64,000 bases of DNA from Tetranychus cinnabarinus. Its lineage: Eukaryota > Arthropoda > Arachnida > Trombidiformes > Tetranychidae. Below, piece after piece: positions 24,537-35,400 of the stretch. The position numbers and the translations under genes are program-made. The notes under the pieces are model-generated. The model was not told the origin of the DNA and did not search any database. It saw nothing but the letters and a program-made list of their open reading frames with translations. Each line of letters opens with the position of its first letter. The first letter of the stretch is position 1. The stretch covers positions 7,395,501 to 7,459,500 of the forward strand of contig WHVY01000004.1 of assembly GCA_022266195.1 (NCBI GenBank), in the 5' to 3' direction.

Positions 24537-24766
24537 AATCACCAAGTAATCACTGAACAAAAACCTCAACAAACCTCTACACTTTATACCTAACCAACAA
24601 ACACACTAAATTAAAACCCAACTAATCCACATTAAAAAACAAAAACTATTATTAATCAAAACTTACCCGAACAAATCCAACAAAAACCCCAAGAAACTTC
24701 CCCGTCACAGACCAAAACTATGTAACCTCTTATTCACTGTAAACCCGAACTGGGTCCATTGTACTC

Positions 24767-24805
24767 AGACTGGTGACCCTCTGAAAAAGAGGGAAAATCC
24801 AGGCT
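24767..24805 (+). other. Conserved-looking stem-loop in LINE 3'UTR
   Basis: An inner perfect stem CCCTCT (24777-24782) pairs with AGAGGG (24788-24793) around a 5-nt loop GAAAA. An outer stem CTGG (24770-24773) pairs with CCAG (24799-24802), extended past one mismatch by AG (24767-24768) with CT (24804-24805). In several LINE families the reverse transcriptase recognises a 3' RNA hairpin; that role here is inference. Confidence 0.6.
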
Positions 24806-24866
24806 ACATATTGTAGTGGGCATGTCTAAACACATGGCTCTCATATACACATGAAAGCTCAATAAA

Positions 24867-25319
24867 TGACCAAACCTTATCAAATTCAATATAAAAACAT
24901 CACTCAATGTCGGAATCATTCATTACTGTTAATATTTTCATCTTTTAACCAATCAATAAATTTACAATTAAACTTAAAAAAGTAATTTTACAATGAAAAA
25001 TTAATGAGAGAAAATAAATTTTTATTTGGCTTGTTTGAACAAAAAATGACATTGAAAATGTATGAACCACATTAAGAAAGGCTGAAAATGCAAGTAAAAT
25101 CGCATTATTGATTTTCCTGTTAATTTCAGTTTTGATTTCCAATCATAATCTTTAACAGATTTAATTTCAATTTAGTAAATCAATCCATAAACAATATTAA
25201 CACAATTATCAAGTTAATAACTGTCAGGGAATCAAATGCAAAATATTGGCCTGAAAATCAACTCATTACAAGAATCACTTTTCTCGTCTTTGACTGTCAT
25301 AAACCGTTGAGGATTACTG
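24867..25319. other. Spacer between the LINE and the proline-rich secreted gene
   Basis: AT-rich, with no gene, repeat or structure recognised. It must contain the 3' boundary of the LINE insertion and the 3'UTR of the minus-strand gene that ends at 25320. Confidence 0.5.
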
Positions 25320-26609
25320 TTATCCAGACCAACCAGTCATCGGTGACGGACTCGGATATGGTGCTGGAGCTGGTGCAGGAACATGAATCTCTTGAATTGC
25401 TAGAAATAAAAACGAAATAAAAAGTTGATTAACTTGAAACAATTCACTTCAACAATTAGTCATTAAATCACGGGAAATCAACACAAAGTATTGGCATTAT
25501 AACATTATCAGTGATAAAGGCATTAATGAACATTGACAGTGGGATTAAAAGGCTAAAGTCGCAAATAAGCTGCATTCAGACTAAAAATAAGCTCATATGG
25601 AAGCTGGGAAATGATCAGACGATCAAAATATAACCTGAAATACTCCAGTTTTTACCCAAAATTTCCGAGTAAAAATCTCAAGCAATAAAAGCAAAATTTG
25701 GGTTTCTTCAAGTTTATACCTAAACTTGAGACCAGATTCATTTGGATTTTTTGATTTTTCAATTTAATCCAAATTCCCTTCTAATGATAATCTGTTCATT
25801 TGATGATACAATCATTCTCGTTTGTTTAGAACCAACTTTCATATGAACAGAACCAACATTCAAAAGAGTAAAACCGGCTGACTGTAAAGTCACAGAGCTT
25901 TCAAAACAACAAAACCAGCGTTCAAATGACCAAAACCTACTTTCATAAGACAAAAACTCTCGAGTTGAAGAGTTACTTTATTCAGAGTATGCAAAGAGGA
26001 TTATCACTAATTTTTCCAGTGAACTTCCATTGAAGATGGTAAATCACAATTAATAAGTCAAAATTTATCAAAATGTTAACTTATATTCCAAGATGTCTCA
26101 GAAAAGAAGCAATTAACAATTGACGAAACAGTCTACACCCTGAATAAAGATGCTTCTTTAACTCGAGAGTTTTTGTCTTATGAAAATGAGTTTTGGTCAT
26201 TTGAACGCGATTTTGTTGTTATGAAAATTCTGTGACTTTACAGTCAGCCGGTTTTACTCTTTTGAATTCTGGTATTGTTCATATGAAAGTTGGTTCTAAA
26301 CAAACGAGAATGATTGTAAAAATACTCACTAATAAACATTAACTTACCAATAAATTTAGTCCTTGGTTTTGATTGAGACGGAGGTGGCATTGGTGCTGGA
26401 GCTGGACTTGGTACTTGAACAATTTTGGGTACTTCAACAGCTATGTACTTAATAATGGGTTTCAAAGGTGGACATGAACATTGTTGTTGCATATAAGATG
26501 ATTGGCCGCTGTAACCGTTCATTAATAACGTTTGTCTAGGAAACAAAATTGTAATTAAGACAATTAAGTTGAGGAAAAGTGAACACTTAGTAACCATTTT
26601 ATCAATCAT
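25320..26609 (-). CDS. Small secreted proline-rich protein, 113 residues
   Basis: Family not recognised. Two exons: complement 26609-26348 and 25399-25320. Donor ATTG|GTAAGT and acceptor ATTTCTAG|CAAT join in phase 1; the frame ends at TAA 25322-25320. A basic start (MIDKMVTKCSLF) and a hydrophobic core (LNLIVLITILF) form a good signal peptide, so secretion is expected. The mature part has CSCPP, then PAPAPMPPPSQSKPRTK from exon 1 and VPAPAPAPYPSPSP from exon 2, ending MTGWSG. Related Pro/Ala dipeptide runs on both sides of the intron support the join. A second in-frame Met lies four codons in (ATG 26597). The composition fits a cuticle, silk-gland or salivary product, but nothing decides between them. 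A foldback element occupies about half of the 948-bp intron. Confidence 0.65.
25807..26318. mobile_element. Foldback/MITE element with ~185-bp inverted arms
   Basis: The left arm (25807 to about 25992) begins TACAATCATTCTCGTTTGTT, and the right arm (about 26136-26318) is its reverse complement ending AATGATTGTA. Arms match over about 185 bp with scattered mismatches, around a loop of roughly 143 bp. If the inverted repeat starts at CAATCATT, it is flanked on both sides by TA, the target duplication of Tc1/mariner-type elements. Two base pairs is weak evidence. There is no coding capacity. It sits in the intron of the small secreted protein gene. Confidence 0.8.
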
Positions 26610-27475
26610 ACCAAATTAACTAAATTGTAGCAACACTTGACGATTGTAAATGAGAGTCGAGTAAAAATATGTATCAACAGCAACTTTCAACTTTCTCCAG
26701 TTTAACAGTAATTAATAAATTGCAATTGACAAATTTAGAAGAATTAAATTGTACAAATTTATGTTCTATTAATTTTTAATTGTTAACAACAAGAATCAAG
26801 ATGATTACAATCCAAATCCTTTATATAAATTGAAACCATTTGAAAAACCAGAAGAAACACAAAAGATGGTGAAAAAGGTTTGTAATGTAACCAAGCAAAT
26901 CTCATTTGAATGGATTTACATTTTCCATTATTTAAATTATCTTAATCATGATTTGTTAATTCCTCACTAATTGCTCATCTTAAGGTTTGACAGTTTCGTC
27001 AATCAAATCCATTGAAAGTTGATCCTTAAATCAATCAAAATGTAACCATTTTCATCTCTATCTTGACAGATTAATCAAACAAAATTGAATTGCTTTCATT
27101 GTCAACTCTTTATTGCTCTTTCCTTCCCAACAATCAGTAATTTATTAATTTCCTATGAAATAGGCAATAACTAATCAAGGTTAATCATTATCAAAGATCA
27201 CAGTAAAATATGATAATCGTAATTGTCTGATAGCTTTTTATTTAGCCTTTTACTCGACATTTTTGTCAACCATCTTTGTAACTAATGACAATTAACCCAT
27301 AATTAAATGATCGGCAACAGTTTCAATCAAATGGTTAACAGTTTTGCTCCTAAACAATCACAAGATTTGTATAAATATTGAAATCATTTGCTAATTGTTT
27401 CACTTTTTCACTCCAACTTTGGGTTGAATATTGTATTTGAGTTTTGTTTTTGCCTTGTTTTAACCTTTATTCATA
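26610..27475. other. Divergent intergenic region, secreted protein (minus) and CAP gene (plus)
   Basis: Holds the 5' regions of both flanking genes. No ORF or repeat was seen. A TATA box and initiator for the CAP gene are listed separately. A TATATAAAG string in minus orientation (near 26826) could serve the secreted protein gene, but its distance from the ATG leaves that open. Confidence 0.5.
27370..27402 (+). promoter_or_regulatory. Putative core promoter of the CAP-domain gene
   Basis: TATAAATA at 27370-27377 is followed by TTTCACTTT with its A at 27402, which is 32 bp downstream and close to the usual TATA-to-initiator distance of about 30 bp. The start codon at 27476 would then give a 5'UTR of roughly 75 nt. 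Motif-based only. Confidence 0.45.
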
Positions 27476-29575
27476 ATGGACGATAAGTCGACAGTGATTA
27501 ACATTTCAGGTTCAAAATGTGTGATTAAAAAGACTGTTACCCGTAAATTGGTTGAAAATGGAGAGATTCAAGAAATTAAAACCACAATTGAGGAGATTAC
27601 AGGTAAAAATTAGGAGATGAACCAACCTCTTGTTTAACCCAATCTGTGTCCTTTTAGGTGCTAATATTGATACTGCTCAACTGTTGGCTAAATTTGACCA
27701 ACTCTCAGCTGATGGATTAACAGTTAAATTTGATGAAAATCAAAATGAAATAACAAAATATGTTTCAGTTGTAAAATCGGGTGTTAAAAGTGTCAACTCT
27801 GGTCAAGATGTTAAACCAAAGATTAGTCCTGAGATTAAACCAGAAAGTAAACCCGAAAATAAAGCCGAAGTTAAAGCTAAAGTTAAACCTGAAGATAAGC
27901 CTGTGACTGTACAAGGGATTAAAGATGAAAGTGTGAGAACTGCCAATGAGTCAAAAGATTCTGGATCAACTGTTAAATCAGAAAGTGTTGACCAATTCAA
28001 ACAAGATTGTCTAAGCAAACACAATCAACTGAGATCACTTCATGCAGTTGAACCATTGACCATCAATGACAAGGTAATTTGAGTTGACTAAATAACAATT
28101 AACTGTGAAATGTTAATTGTAGCTGTTGCGGTTAAATTTCTGGGAATTTCATGGGCACCAAAAGGATACATTTTTAAGATTTTCATCCGATAATTGCTGC
28201 TATTTTTTGAGTTACCGTTAACAGTTTAACCAGTCATTAAACTAAATCAGTCTATCCTTGACTGATTTAGATTGAAAATAATGTTTCCTGCTTTTCCCAC
28301 TTCATTTCCATCCTTTTTTTCAATTGTGATTGTCAGTACATTTCATCTCTGACCAGCAAATCATGCTACAAGCCTGGTTCATTTGATTGTCCGTTGAAAT
28401 TTAAATGATGAATTTGAAGAAATGGTTTGAAGAGTTTTAATTGTTAAGAGAGACGTCTTAATATAGAAATGTGCTTTCTGTTGATTCGATTGTTATGAAT
28501 ATTAAATGCTGAGTCTAATGCTGAGTAGTTATCCTTAAGTCTGATTAGACTGTAATTTTCAATGGTTAAACAATAGAATGAGTTTATTAAATTGTTACTT
28601 TTAACTAATTGTTTTTTAAGTTTATTATATTGTTTTGAATCGAGAAGGATTTAAATTTGATCAAAGATGGAGAGCTTTCTTGTTGAGGTTAGTGTTGCTT
28701 GAAAATTGGATGGATTGAGTTGGAAACGCATTTTGTAAAAGATGAATATTTTTCATCAAAATTTAGCTTTGATTTTGATCAGGATTAACTTATAATAATT
28801 TATAAAGAAACCTGTAAACAGATATTTAATTCTGATTAAGATAACCGGTTGACTGGGTTTAACTTGACTAGGTACAAATAAAGGCCTTAGAATCATCCTT
28901 AAGGTTGTAATCAACATATGTTTTGTCCTTATTAGTGTATAACTATGACTGGTTATTGATTTGTGATTAGCTTTGTTTTAGCTATAATAATAATCGATAA
29001 GGGAAGTTTATATTTCTAACTGGATTAAAAATTGACTAATTCATGATTGTATCGACCTTTTGTTGTCAAGCTCAATGAATTGGCTCAAGATTGGGCAAAT
29101 CATCTGGCTTCAATCGGATCTTTATCACATCGACCCAAAAATGAGTTTGGTGAAAATGTATTCTGGACTTCATTGACAGCTGTAAATGGTAATTATCCAT
29201 TGTTAATCATCTTATTTTCAACAGCATCTTTGTATTAATATAATTTGATTGATTAAATTGAATCTGCTTTAATCTTTCACAGGAGATAAGCCGGTTGAAT
29301 CTTGGTATAGCGAAATTTCAAAGTATAATTGGGATAAAGCAACCTTTGTCAGTGGAACTGGTAAGTTGATCATTTTCATTGATAATTATTGTTGATATAA
29401 TGTTGGTTTTGATTTGTTTTCAGGACATTTCACTCAGGTTGTTTGGAAAGGGTCAAAGGAAATTGGAATCGGCAAAGCTGTGGGTTCAAAGGGGACTTTT
29501 ATTGTCTGTAATTATAAGCCAGCTGGAAATTTTATTGGAAAATTTGCAGAAAATGTTTTACCATTGAAAAAATGA
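27476..29575 (+). CDS. Cytosolic CAP-superfamily protein, GAPR-1/GLIPR2-like, with novel N-terminal region
   Basis: Exons 27476-27602, 27658-28073, 29071-29188, 29283-29360 and 29424-29575 give 296 residues with consistent phases (donors such as AACTG|GTAAGT, acceptors such as TTTCAG|GACAT). The CAP domain is at about residues 158-296: HNQLRSLHA, LAQDWANHLA, GENVFW, SWYSEISKYN, the CAP1 motif GHFTQVVWKGS and CAP2 region VCNYKPAGN. The end NVLPLKK matches human GAPR-1 (NVLPPKK), so exon 5 is the true end. There is no signal peptide, unlike venom- and secreted-type CAP proteins, so a Golgi/cytosolic role like GLIPR2 is likelier. Before the CAP domain lie ~155 residues not seen in GAPR-1: a Thr/Ile/Lys-rich start, then a PEIKPESKPENK-like Lys-Pro-Glu repeat region (about 95-125). 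Intron 3 is about 1 kb; the others are under 100 bp. Confidence 0.87.
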
Positions 29576-29830
29576 GTCAATTTGGGTTCATTTGTTGGTG
29601 ATTAGCTTCTAACAATGTGAGGCAAAAACAAAAAATTAATAATGATTATAGATAATTTAAACAATACTTTGGCATTTACTTGTATCTTAAGTTTGATGAC
29701 AATAATCTTGATGATGTTAATGACCAATACAATACAATGTAATTCAATAGAAGTTAGGAATATTTTTGTTTCAAGATAAATGATATATCAGTTATTTATA
29801 TTTATATATTTATATAATTTTGTTTCTTTT

Positions 29831-31615
29831 TTATCCAACCTTTTGCTGTCTAATAATAAGAGTGTTTGCAAGAAGATCGCTCGCTAAATTAGGGGTCAGA
29901 ATTGTTTTACCATGGTTATAGCCGACTTCCGATATTTCATCAAAGTTACCAAATTGGAAAGTTTTGAATTTATCTATTGGTGGTCGGATGTATGTACAGT
30001 ACGAGCTGTTCTTAACTCTTTCTAATTGTCTTACACAACTGACAAAGGCAAGTCGAGATTGTATCTCAGGTAAACTTGGAACTTTAACAGGTGTAGCCCA
30101 TGGGTTCCAACGTTTCCAGAGAAGCCACCAGCCACTCAGAGTATCACCATAATTGAATAGATCAGTTTCATCTTGACTACCTACGTCCACAGCAAGTGTC
30201 GTATGAGCTCCCATTACTTCTTTCATCACATCAGCGGGTAAATTATTTACATAGCCACCATCAAGTAGTAGATGGCCATCAACGGGATCACAGAGTGGAG
30301 GTAAGTAGCCAGAAAGTGACATTGAAGAACGAACATAACGCCACAATGATCCATATCTATGGATTCTCATACAACTTGATGATATATCAGTTGTAATACA
30401 GAAAAATGGAAGCCACAAATCTTCGATTTGCTTTTCACCAAAAACATTGTGGATTGTTCGATTAAACGCTGCTCCTGTAAACATTGCGGTAACCGGATAA
30501 GTTAAATCAAGAATTTGCCTCCAATAAGAAGTCATTTCTAAAGCCCAATGTCGGGCTTTGTCCTTAAATTTGTTGAAGTCACTTTCTTGACAATAAAGAG
30601 CACCCATAAAGGCACCAATAGAAACACCGCCAATCATATCGATAGGTATTCCTTCTTCCAATAAGGCTTTAATCATACCAGCATGAGCTGATCCTCGGGC
30701 CCCACCTCCACCTAAAACTAATCCAACAGATCTGCCAGTCAAGAATCTTGCCAATCTAGAAAGATCAGAATGAATATCTGTAGGCTCAGATGCAACAATT
30801 GCACAATATTCTTTCATCTTGGTTGGAGATTTTTTGATAAACATTCGTTTTGGACATCGAATGTGGTGATGCCATGAACACCAAGCTCTCATGTTTAACC
30901 AGAGGACAGTATTCTCTGGAGATTTGGAAGGATTACTATGTAAAAGAACGAGTTCTTTTTGTGTTTTGAAGGCAAGCGAATCTAGCTGCTTTTCCACTCG
31001 ACCAACAGTTGGTGGAGAATTGGCTAAGCCAACAACTAATATACAGTCAGCAGTGCGAATACAACGATGACTCCATGTAGTAAAAGTGCGATCACATTGA
31101 TACAAAATTATACGATATTGATCTCTTTGTTCCTTTAACCAAGTGGACAACTTGTTCTCATTGGATACATCAAAAGCTCGTGGACCCAAAACCTCACGAA
31201 TATAATCAGAAGAGAGTGTTATGACTGTTGCAATTGAGGTTAAGGCTTGATTAAGTTCAACACAAAAAGCTTCCAAAGGTACATCATCAGAAGCGCCAAT
31301 AATAGTAACAGCTGAATAATTTTGATTTGGTCGTAAGCTAACAAACTCAGGATGTAGATAATGGTTTAACCTGAAAATCCTGTGATTTCCTGACTTTTGA
31401 AAAGACGTTCGCACTTTCCGGAGCATTTTACGTCCATAGAAAATGACTTTATCTCGTTTACGAAAACGAGGCTGCTTGGGAGGATTATTGGCAACAGGTT
31501 GTAGCCGTTTAATAGCAATCAGTACCAAATTTAATATCAAAAGAATACAAATAGCGAGTAAACCATATTCGTATTTTTCATTCAATGATCTTTCATCAAA
31601 CCATACTTTGCTCAT
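29831..31615 (-). CDS. NTE/PNPLA6-7-type patatin phospholipase lacking cyclic-nucleotide-binding domains
   Basis: Lysophospholipase/phospholipase B of the neuropathy target esterase (Swiss cheese) family, an ER-membrane protein. One uninterrupted exon of 594 codons runs from ATG 31615. A membrane segment (about 17-37) is followed by RFRKRDKVIFYGRKMLRKV (50-68), which matches the NTE juxtamembrane region. Residues ~100 onward (VTIIGASDDVPLEAF) correspond to the NTE segment lying after the third cNMP domain. About 600 family residues, including all three cNMP domains, are therefore missing between. The catalytic core is complete: oxyanion loop GGGGARG (302-308), nucleophile GVSIG (Ser 332), Asp in DGGYVNNLP (Asp 452), and also SLSGYLPPLCDP and GWWLLWKRWNPWA. 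It starts 842 bp from the ZnT-like gene in divergent orientation. The lack of introns suits a retrocopy or a lineage with intron loss. It is likely a functional, constitutively active variant, which is inference. Confidence 0.92.
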   Translation of the reverse strand: MSKVWFDERSLNEKYEYGLLAICILLILNLVLIAIKRLQPVANNPPKQPRFRKRDKVIFYGRKMLRKVRTSFQKSGNHRIFRLNHYLHPEFVSLRPNQNYSAVTIIGASDDVPLEAFCVELNQALTSIATVITLSSDYIREVLGPRAFDVSNENKLSTWLKEQRDQYRIILYQCDRTFTTWSHRCIRTADCILVVGLANSPPTVGRVEKQLDSLAFKTQKELVLLHSNPSKSPENTVLWLNMRAWCSWHHHIRCPKRMFIKKSPTKMKEYCAIVASEPTDIHSDLSRLARFLTGRSVGLVLGGGGARGSAHAGMIKALLEEGIPIDMIGGVSIGAFMGALYCQESDFNKFKDKARHWALEMTSYWRQILDLTYPVTAMFTGAAFNRTIHNVFGEKQIEDLWLPFFCITTDISSSCMRIHRYGSLWRYVRSSMSLSGYLPPLCDPVDGHLLLDGGYVNNLPADVMKEVMGAHTTLAVDVGSQDETDLFNYGDTLSGWWLLWKRWNPWATPVKVPSLPEIQSRLAFVSCVRQLERVKNSSYCTYIRPPIDKFKTFQFGNFDEISEVGYNHGKTILTPNLASDLLANTLIIRQQKVG

Positions 31616-32456
31616 GGTTAAATATAAACGTTTATAAACAAAATAACAATATACACAAGTTGATTACTGTGTCTCCAATTATGATTAAGGTAATCAAAAA
31701 CGCACAGATTTAATAACAAAGTAAATTTAGTCACGTCTCATTCATTTTTTTGTCTCCAAATACCATTGAAATCAATGGTAAACAACAAAAAACCTTGTCT
31801 CGATTAAACAATCAACTTGTTTCCATGGAAATAAAGCCAGTGCCATCTACAGTTATTCAATAACAATATACCGTTAATATTTAACTTTGTTAATCAACTT
31901 GGAGAGAGATGGCGCTGAAAAATCTGGGTTATCTTCCACTTTTTGCTGGTAACTTAGTTTATCAGTTAAATAGTTGATGATTTGGTGATGATTAAGGTTT
32001 GAAGGATCATCATTATTATCTAGTCTCTTAGTGTTTAAACAAAATCATGTTAAGACAATCAAAGTACTTAAGAAACTGGAGGTTCTACTGTTGTGATGAG
32101 CCGAGCATAAATAAACTAGCTTGGTTCAAAGTTGATATTTATTTTTCTTCACTCTTTGATTGTCACTGTTTCAACTAAACTTTATTTCTATCCCTTTTTA
32201 TTTCTTTTAATTAATTTACAATCTCCATCAACTAACTGCCTTGATACAACTTTGATTTTTGTATTCTGTGGTATTTAGTCATCTCAGCAACACCATCATC
32301 TTTTAATCATCTTGGTCTCAACTCCCTTCTTTTAAACCTTACTCAAGTGTCTACTTATTAATAGTTTTACCAATAAAACAGCCAACTGTTTTTGAAGATT
32401 GTTTAAGACACCATTTTCAGTCATTTGTAAACACCAAATTTTCTATCATTTACAAA
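31616..32456. other. Divergent promoter region, NTE-like (minus) and ZnT-like (plus)
   Basis: Head-to-head spacing of about 840 bp. AT-rich, with no ORF or repeat recognised. A pyrimidine-rich stretch runs from about 32140 to 32350 upstream of the transporter gene. No convincing TATA box was assigned for either gene. Confidence 0.5.
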
Positions 32457-35400
32457 ATGAATTCGTTAATGGTTTGGAAGACGATCTCGTTTTATTTAAT
32501 CACCCTGTTTTTTGGCCTTCTTTTTTTAACCGAAATCATCATGAATCAACTCACCCACTCTCTGGTCATACTTTCCGATTGTTATTTTAACATGTTCATC
32601 TTTATGACTTTACTGTTAACCTTAATGAGCAACCGGGTATGTAAACTATTTGTCATTATTTGAGAAATTGAATGTTAAACTGGTAAAATTAGACTCTTAA
32701 GACATGGTGGTGACATGGTTCCCTCAAACTCCGTACTCCACGTTTTTGACTTGTAGACTTTTCTTTCTGAGCTCTCATGAAAAACGAAAGCTATTTATGA
32801 CATCTAACACCTTAAAGAACAGAAATAACCACGAAAATTAGATAAGATATTTTGAAAAGGCTAAAATGAAAGTGTTTTTTGCCTCTACGCTAACATATTT
32901 GAATTTGAAGAACAATCGAAATGCTCACATTTGAGAAAATTTAACATTAGCTTCAGAATATTTTTACAGCGTTAAAATCTGGCTGATAAAAACAAAGATA
33001 AGGTTGAAAATCACAGATTATTTGTCACCCTGTATCATAATCTGTCGTGTAAATACTGGTAAACTTGTGGCACTAATTAAGATCCATCTTGTTGTAAACC
33101 CATTCATAATTCAAGGCTTTGTTACAATGTTATACACATTGTAAATCCACTTAAAGCTTTAACGAGATAATGTTTATTCCCAATTATATTCTACTTATTC
33201 TATCAAATAATTACTAATTGACTTTCTTATCGTTTGGTCTAATTACAGATGGCTAATTCAGTCAGTCTAAGAGCTACCTTTGGATGGGCTCGAATTGAAG
33301 TTCTTGGTGCTTTATTTAACATCATTTTCATCTTGGCAATGTGCTTCTCAGTGTTTGTCGAGGGCATTTTAAATCTTATCCATTCATCTCACCATGAATC
33401 TCAGATAACTAATCCACTTTACCTGTTAATTCCTGGAATTAATAGTTTAGCATTGAATCTATTTCGATGCTTGTTTTTCAATGGTAAGTAAAAAGCTACC
33501 TTCAGCTGACAATGTTTTCAATGCAATCATTCTTATTTACTTAATTTAATCAATTTTTCTTCTCTCAATAGAATCATCGAGGACCAAAAATGTTCAATTA
33601 AGCATTAGAGGAGAAGAAGTTCAAGTAAATTGTGTTGTTAATGGTGATTATGAGATAGTAAGCCAAAAGAGCTCCAGCAAAACGGGTAAACAATACAATG
33701 ATGACAATGAGGAAGGAGCAAAGGATAAATTACTAATCAATTCCTGTTCAAATTATTCTGGTAATTTCAATTGATTCACAATCAACTGTAAACCAACTTA
33801 CAAACTCATCGGACTCATCAAATGATAAAGCAACCAAAATATACACCGACAAGTATCAAATTTGCACAGTTGAATCTTTCCTTGTTTCACTTGCTTAGTT
33901 AACATGTTTCCAATCAATCAGGAATAAAACCTGAAATTAAGGTTTTTTTTCTTTGATTTACAGTTGATTAGCTGCAACTTTTTCTTGTGAAAACAATTTT
34001 AGACTATTTCTGTTCAATGAAAAGGTGGATTGCATGGTTAAAAACAACCTTTTCACTCAATTCAGAATTATTTTTTTCAATCCAAGTTTTTTTCCATCAA
34101 TTACAATCAGACAAATTTCCAACTCGAAAAATTCATTAGTTTACTCAGACAGTTTAATTATGACCAAGCTAAATTTGATTAAAAGGGAAAAATCAATTTA
34201 CTAACTAATTGTCAGAAATAAGCCAACATTGTTTCACTTTGTTCATTTATGAACCAGTTTTGTTTCTAGTTTCAACTAAAAACACTCACTTTTTGGCAGC
34301 CATTCAGGTGCAATTGTATTTATATCTGAAATATCTTCAACAGTTGACGCTTAGCACACACTGAAGTTGTTACCATTTTCACCAGGATGATTATTTTCCT
34401 GTTGAATCTTATATAATTCATATTATATATTCCCTTAGCGACTAATTAAGAAAAAGGATTTCCTTTGATTACGTAGAGGTATATTTGTATTAGCTTTGTA
34501 GTCGTAGATGTATGATGACTGTGAGATCTGCAAACTTGCCTTTTCCCACTACTTTTATGATAATTTACTGCAATCACTTTTCCATCATTACTTACAGAAT
34601 TATCAATTGTATCAATTGATAATTTTGATGAGAGTCAATGATCTTCAATCATCAAGTAACTTGGAAGATGCGAAGAGACGCAAATGATTTGAAGGATTCA
34701 TTGTTAAACCCGTCTAAAACAACTACATCAGGGTTTTATGAAATTATCATCTCGTCATTGCATTTCCAGTCAACCCTCTAAATGATATTCAGTATTTAGT
34801 TTGAATAAAACCATTTGGTTATTTACTCATACATTATAAGCCTTTTTTTGCTGAATATTTCAACTTCACTAAATTTTACCCATTTTCACTCACTTTCAAT
34901 GAATCGAGTAAATCCCATTTCAATGACAGTTAAGCTTGCAAAACAAATTTAGCCTTGATTCAACGTCTATTGTTGTCGCCGTATTTGTAACTGTTCAATA
35001 CGTATTAATTTACTTACAGAGCTGAACCTTGTATTGAATTATACACAATCAAATATTATTTAGACTTTGACTTATGCTTACATGTACATCAATGAAATTT
35101 GCTATTTCAATATAACGCTCCAAATATCATTGATGTAAGTGTTTTTGTTTTTAAACTTTTACATAGTCATACTAAAGATAATGTTGATTAAACACTTAAC
35201 ATCATCATTATTACCATTACTATAAAATTACCACTTACAAAACCTTTACATTGGTACTTTTGAACAACCTTGTTCTGGTTTAGGACTTTGCTCTGCTATT
35301 TCTGTAAAGCTTTTATTTTACTGTTACATTGAAGTCCAACAATGAGGACTTTTGATGGTACAATTAATGTCCAAATTGTATCTGTGTCATTTATTTAGTA

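Larger units (their letters stand above)
18561..24866 (+). mobile_element. Non-LTR retrotransposon (LINE, I/Jockey-like) with three ORFs
   Basis: Three consecutive plus-strand ORFs: a gag-like ORF1 (zinc knuckles), a second related gag-like ORF2, and ORF3 with APE-type endonuclease plus reverse transcriptase. No LTRs, no integrase and no protease are seen. Triple zinc knuckles in gag and an N-terminal endonuclease are family traits of I/Jockey-type LINEs. All three frames are open, so this is a young or at least little-decayed copy. Coordinates run from the proposed spliced ORF1 start to an AATAAA at 24861-24866. True termini are unknown, because no target-site duplication and no 3' poly-A tract was recognised. 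A structured 3'UTR hairpin lies at 24767-24805. The coding strand is rich in A and C, unlike the T-rich coding strands of the neighbouring host genes. Confidence 0.9.
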
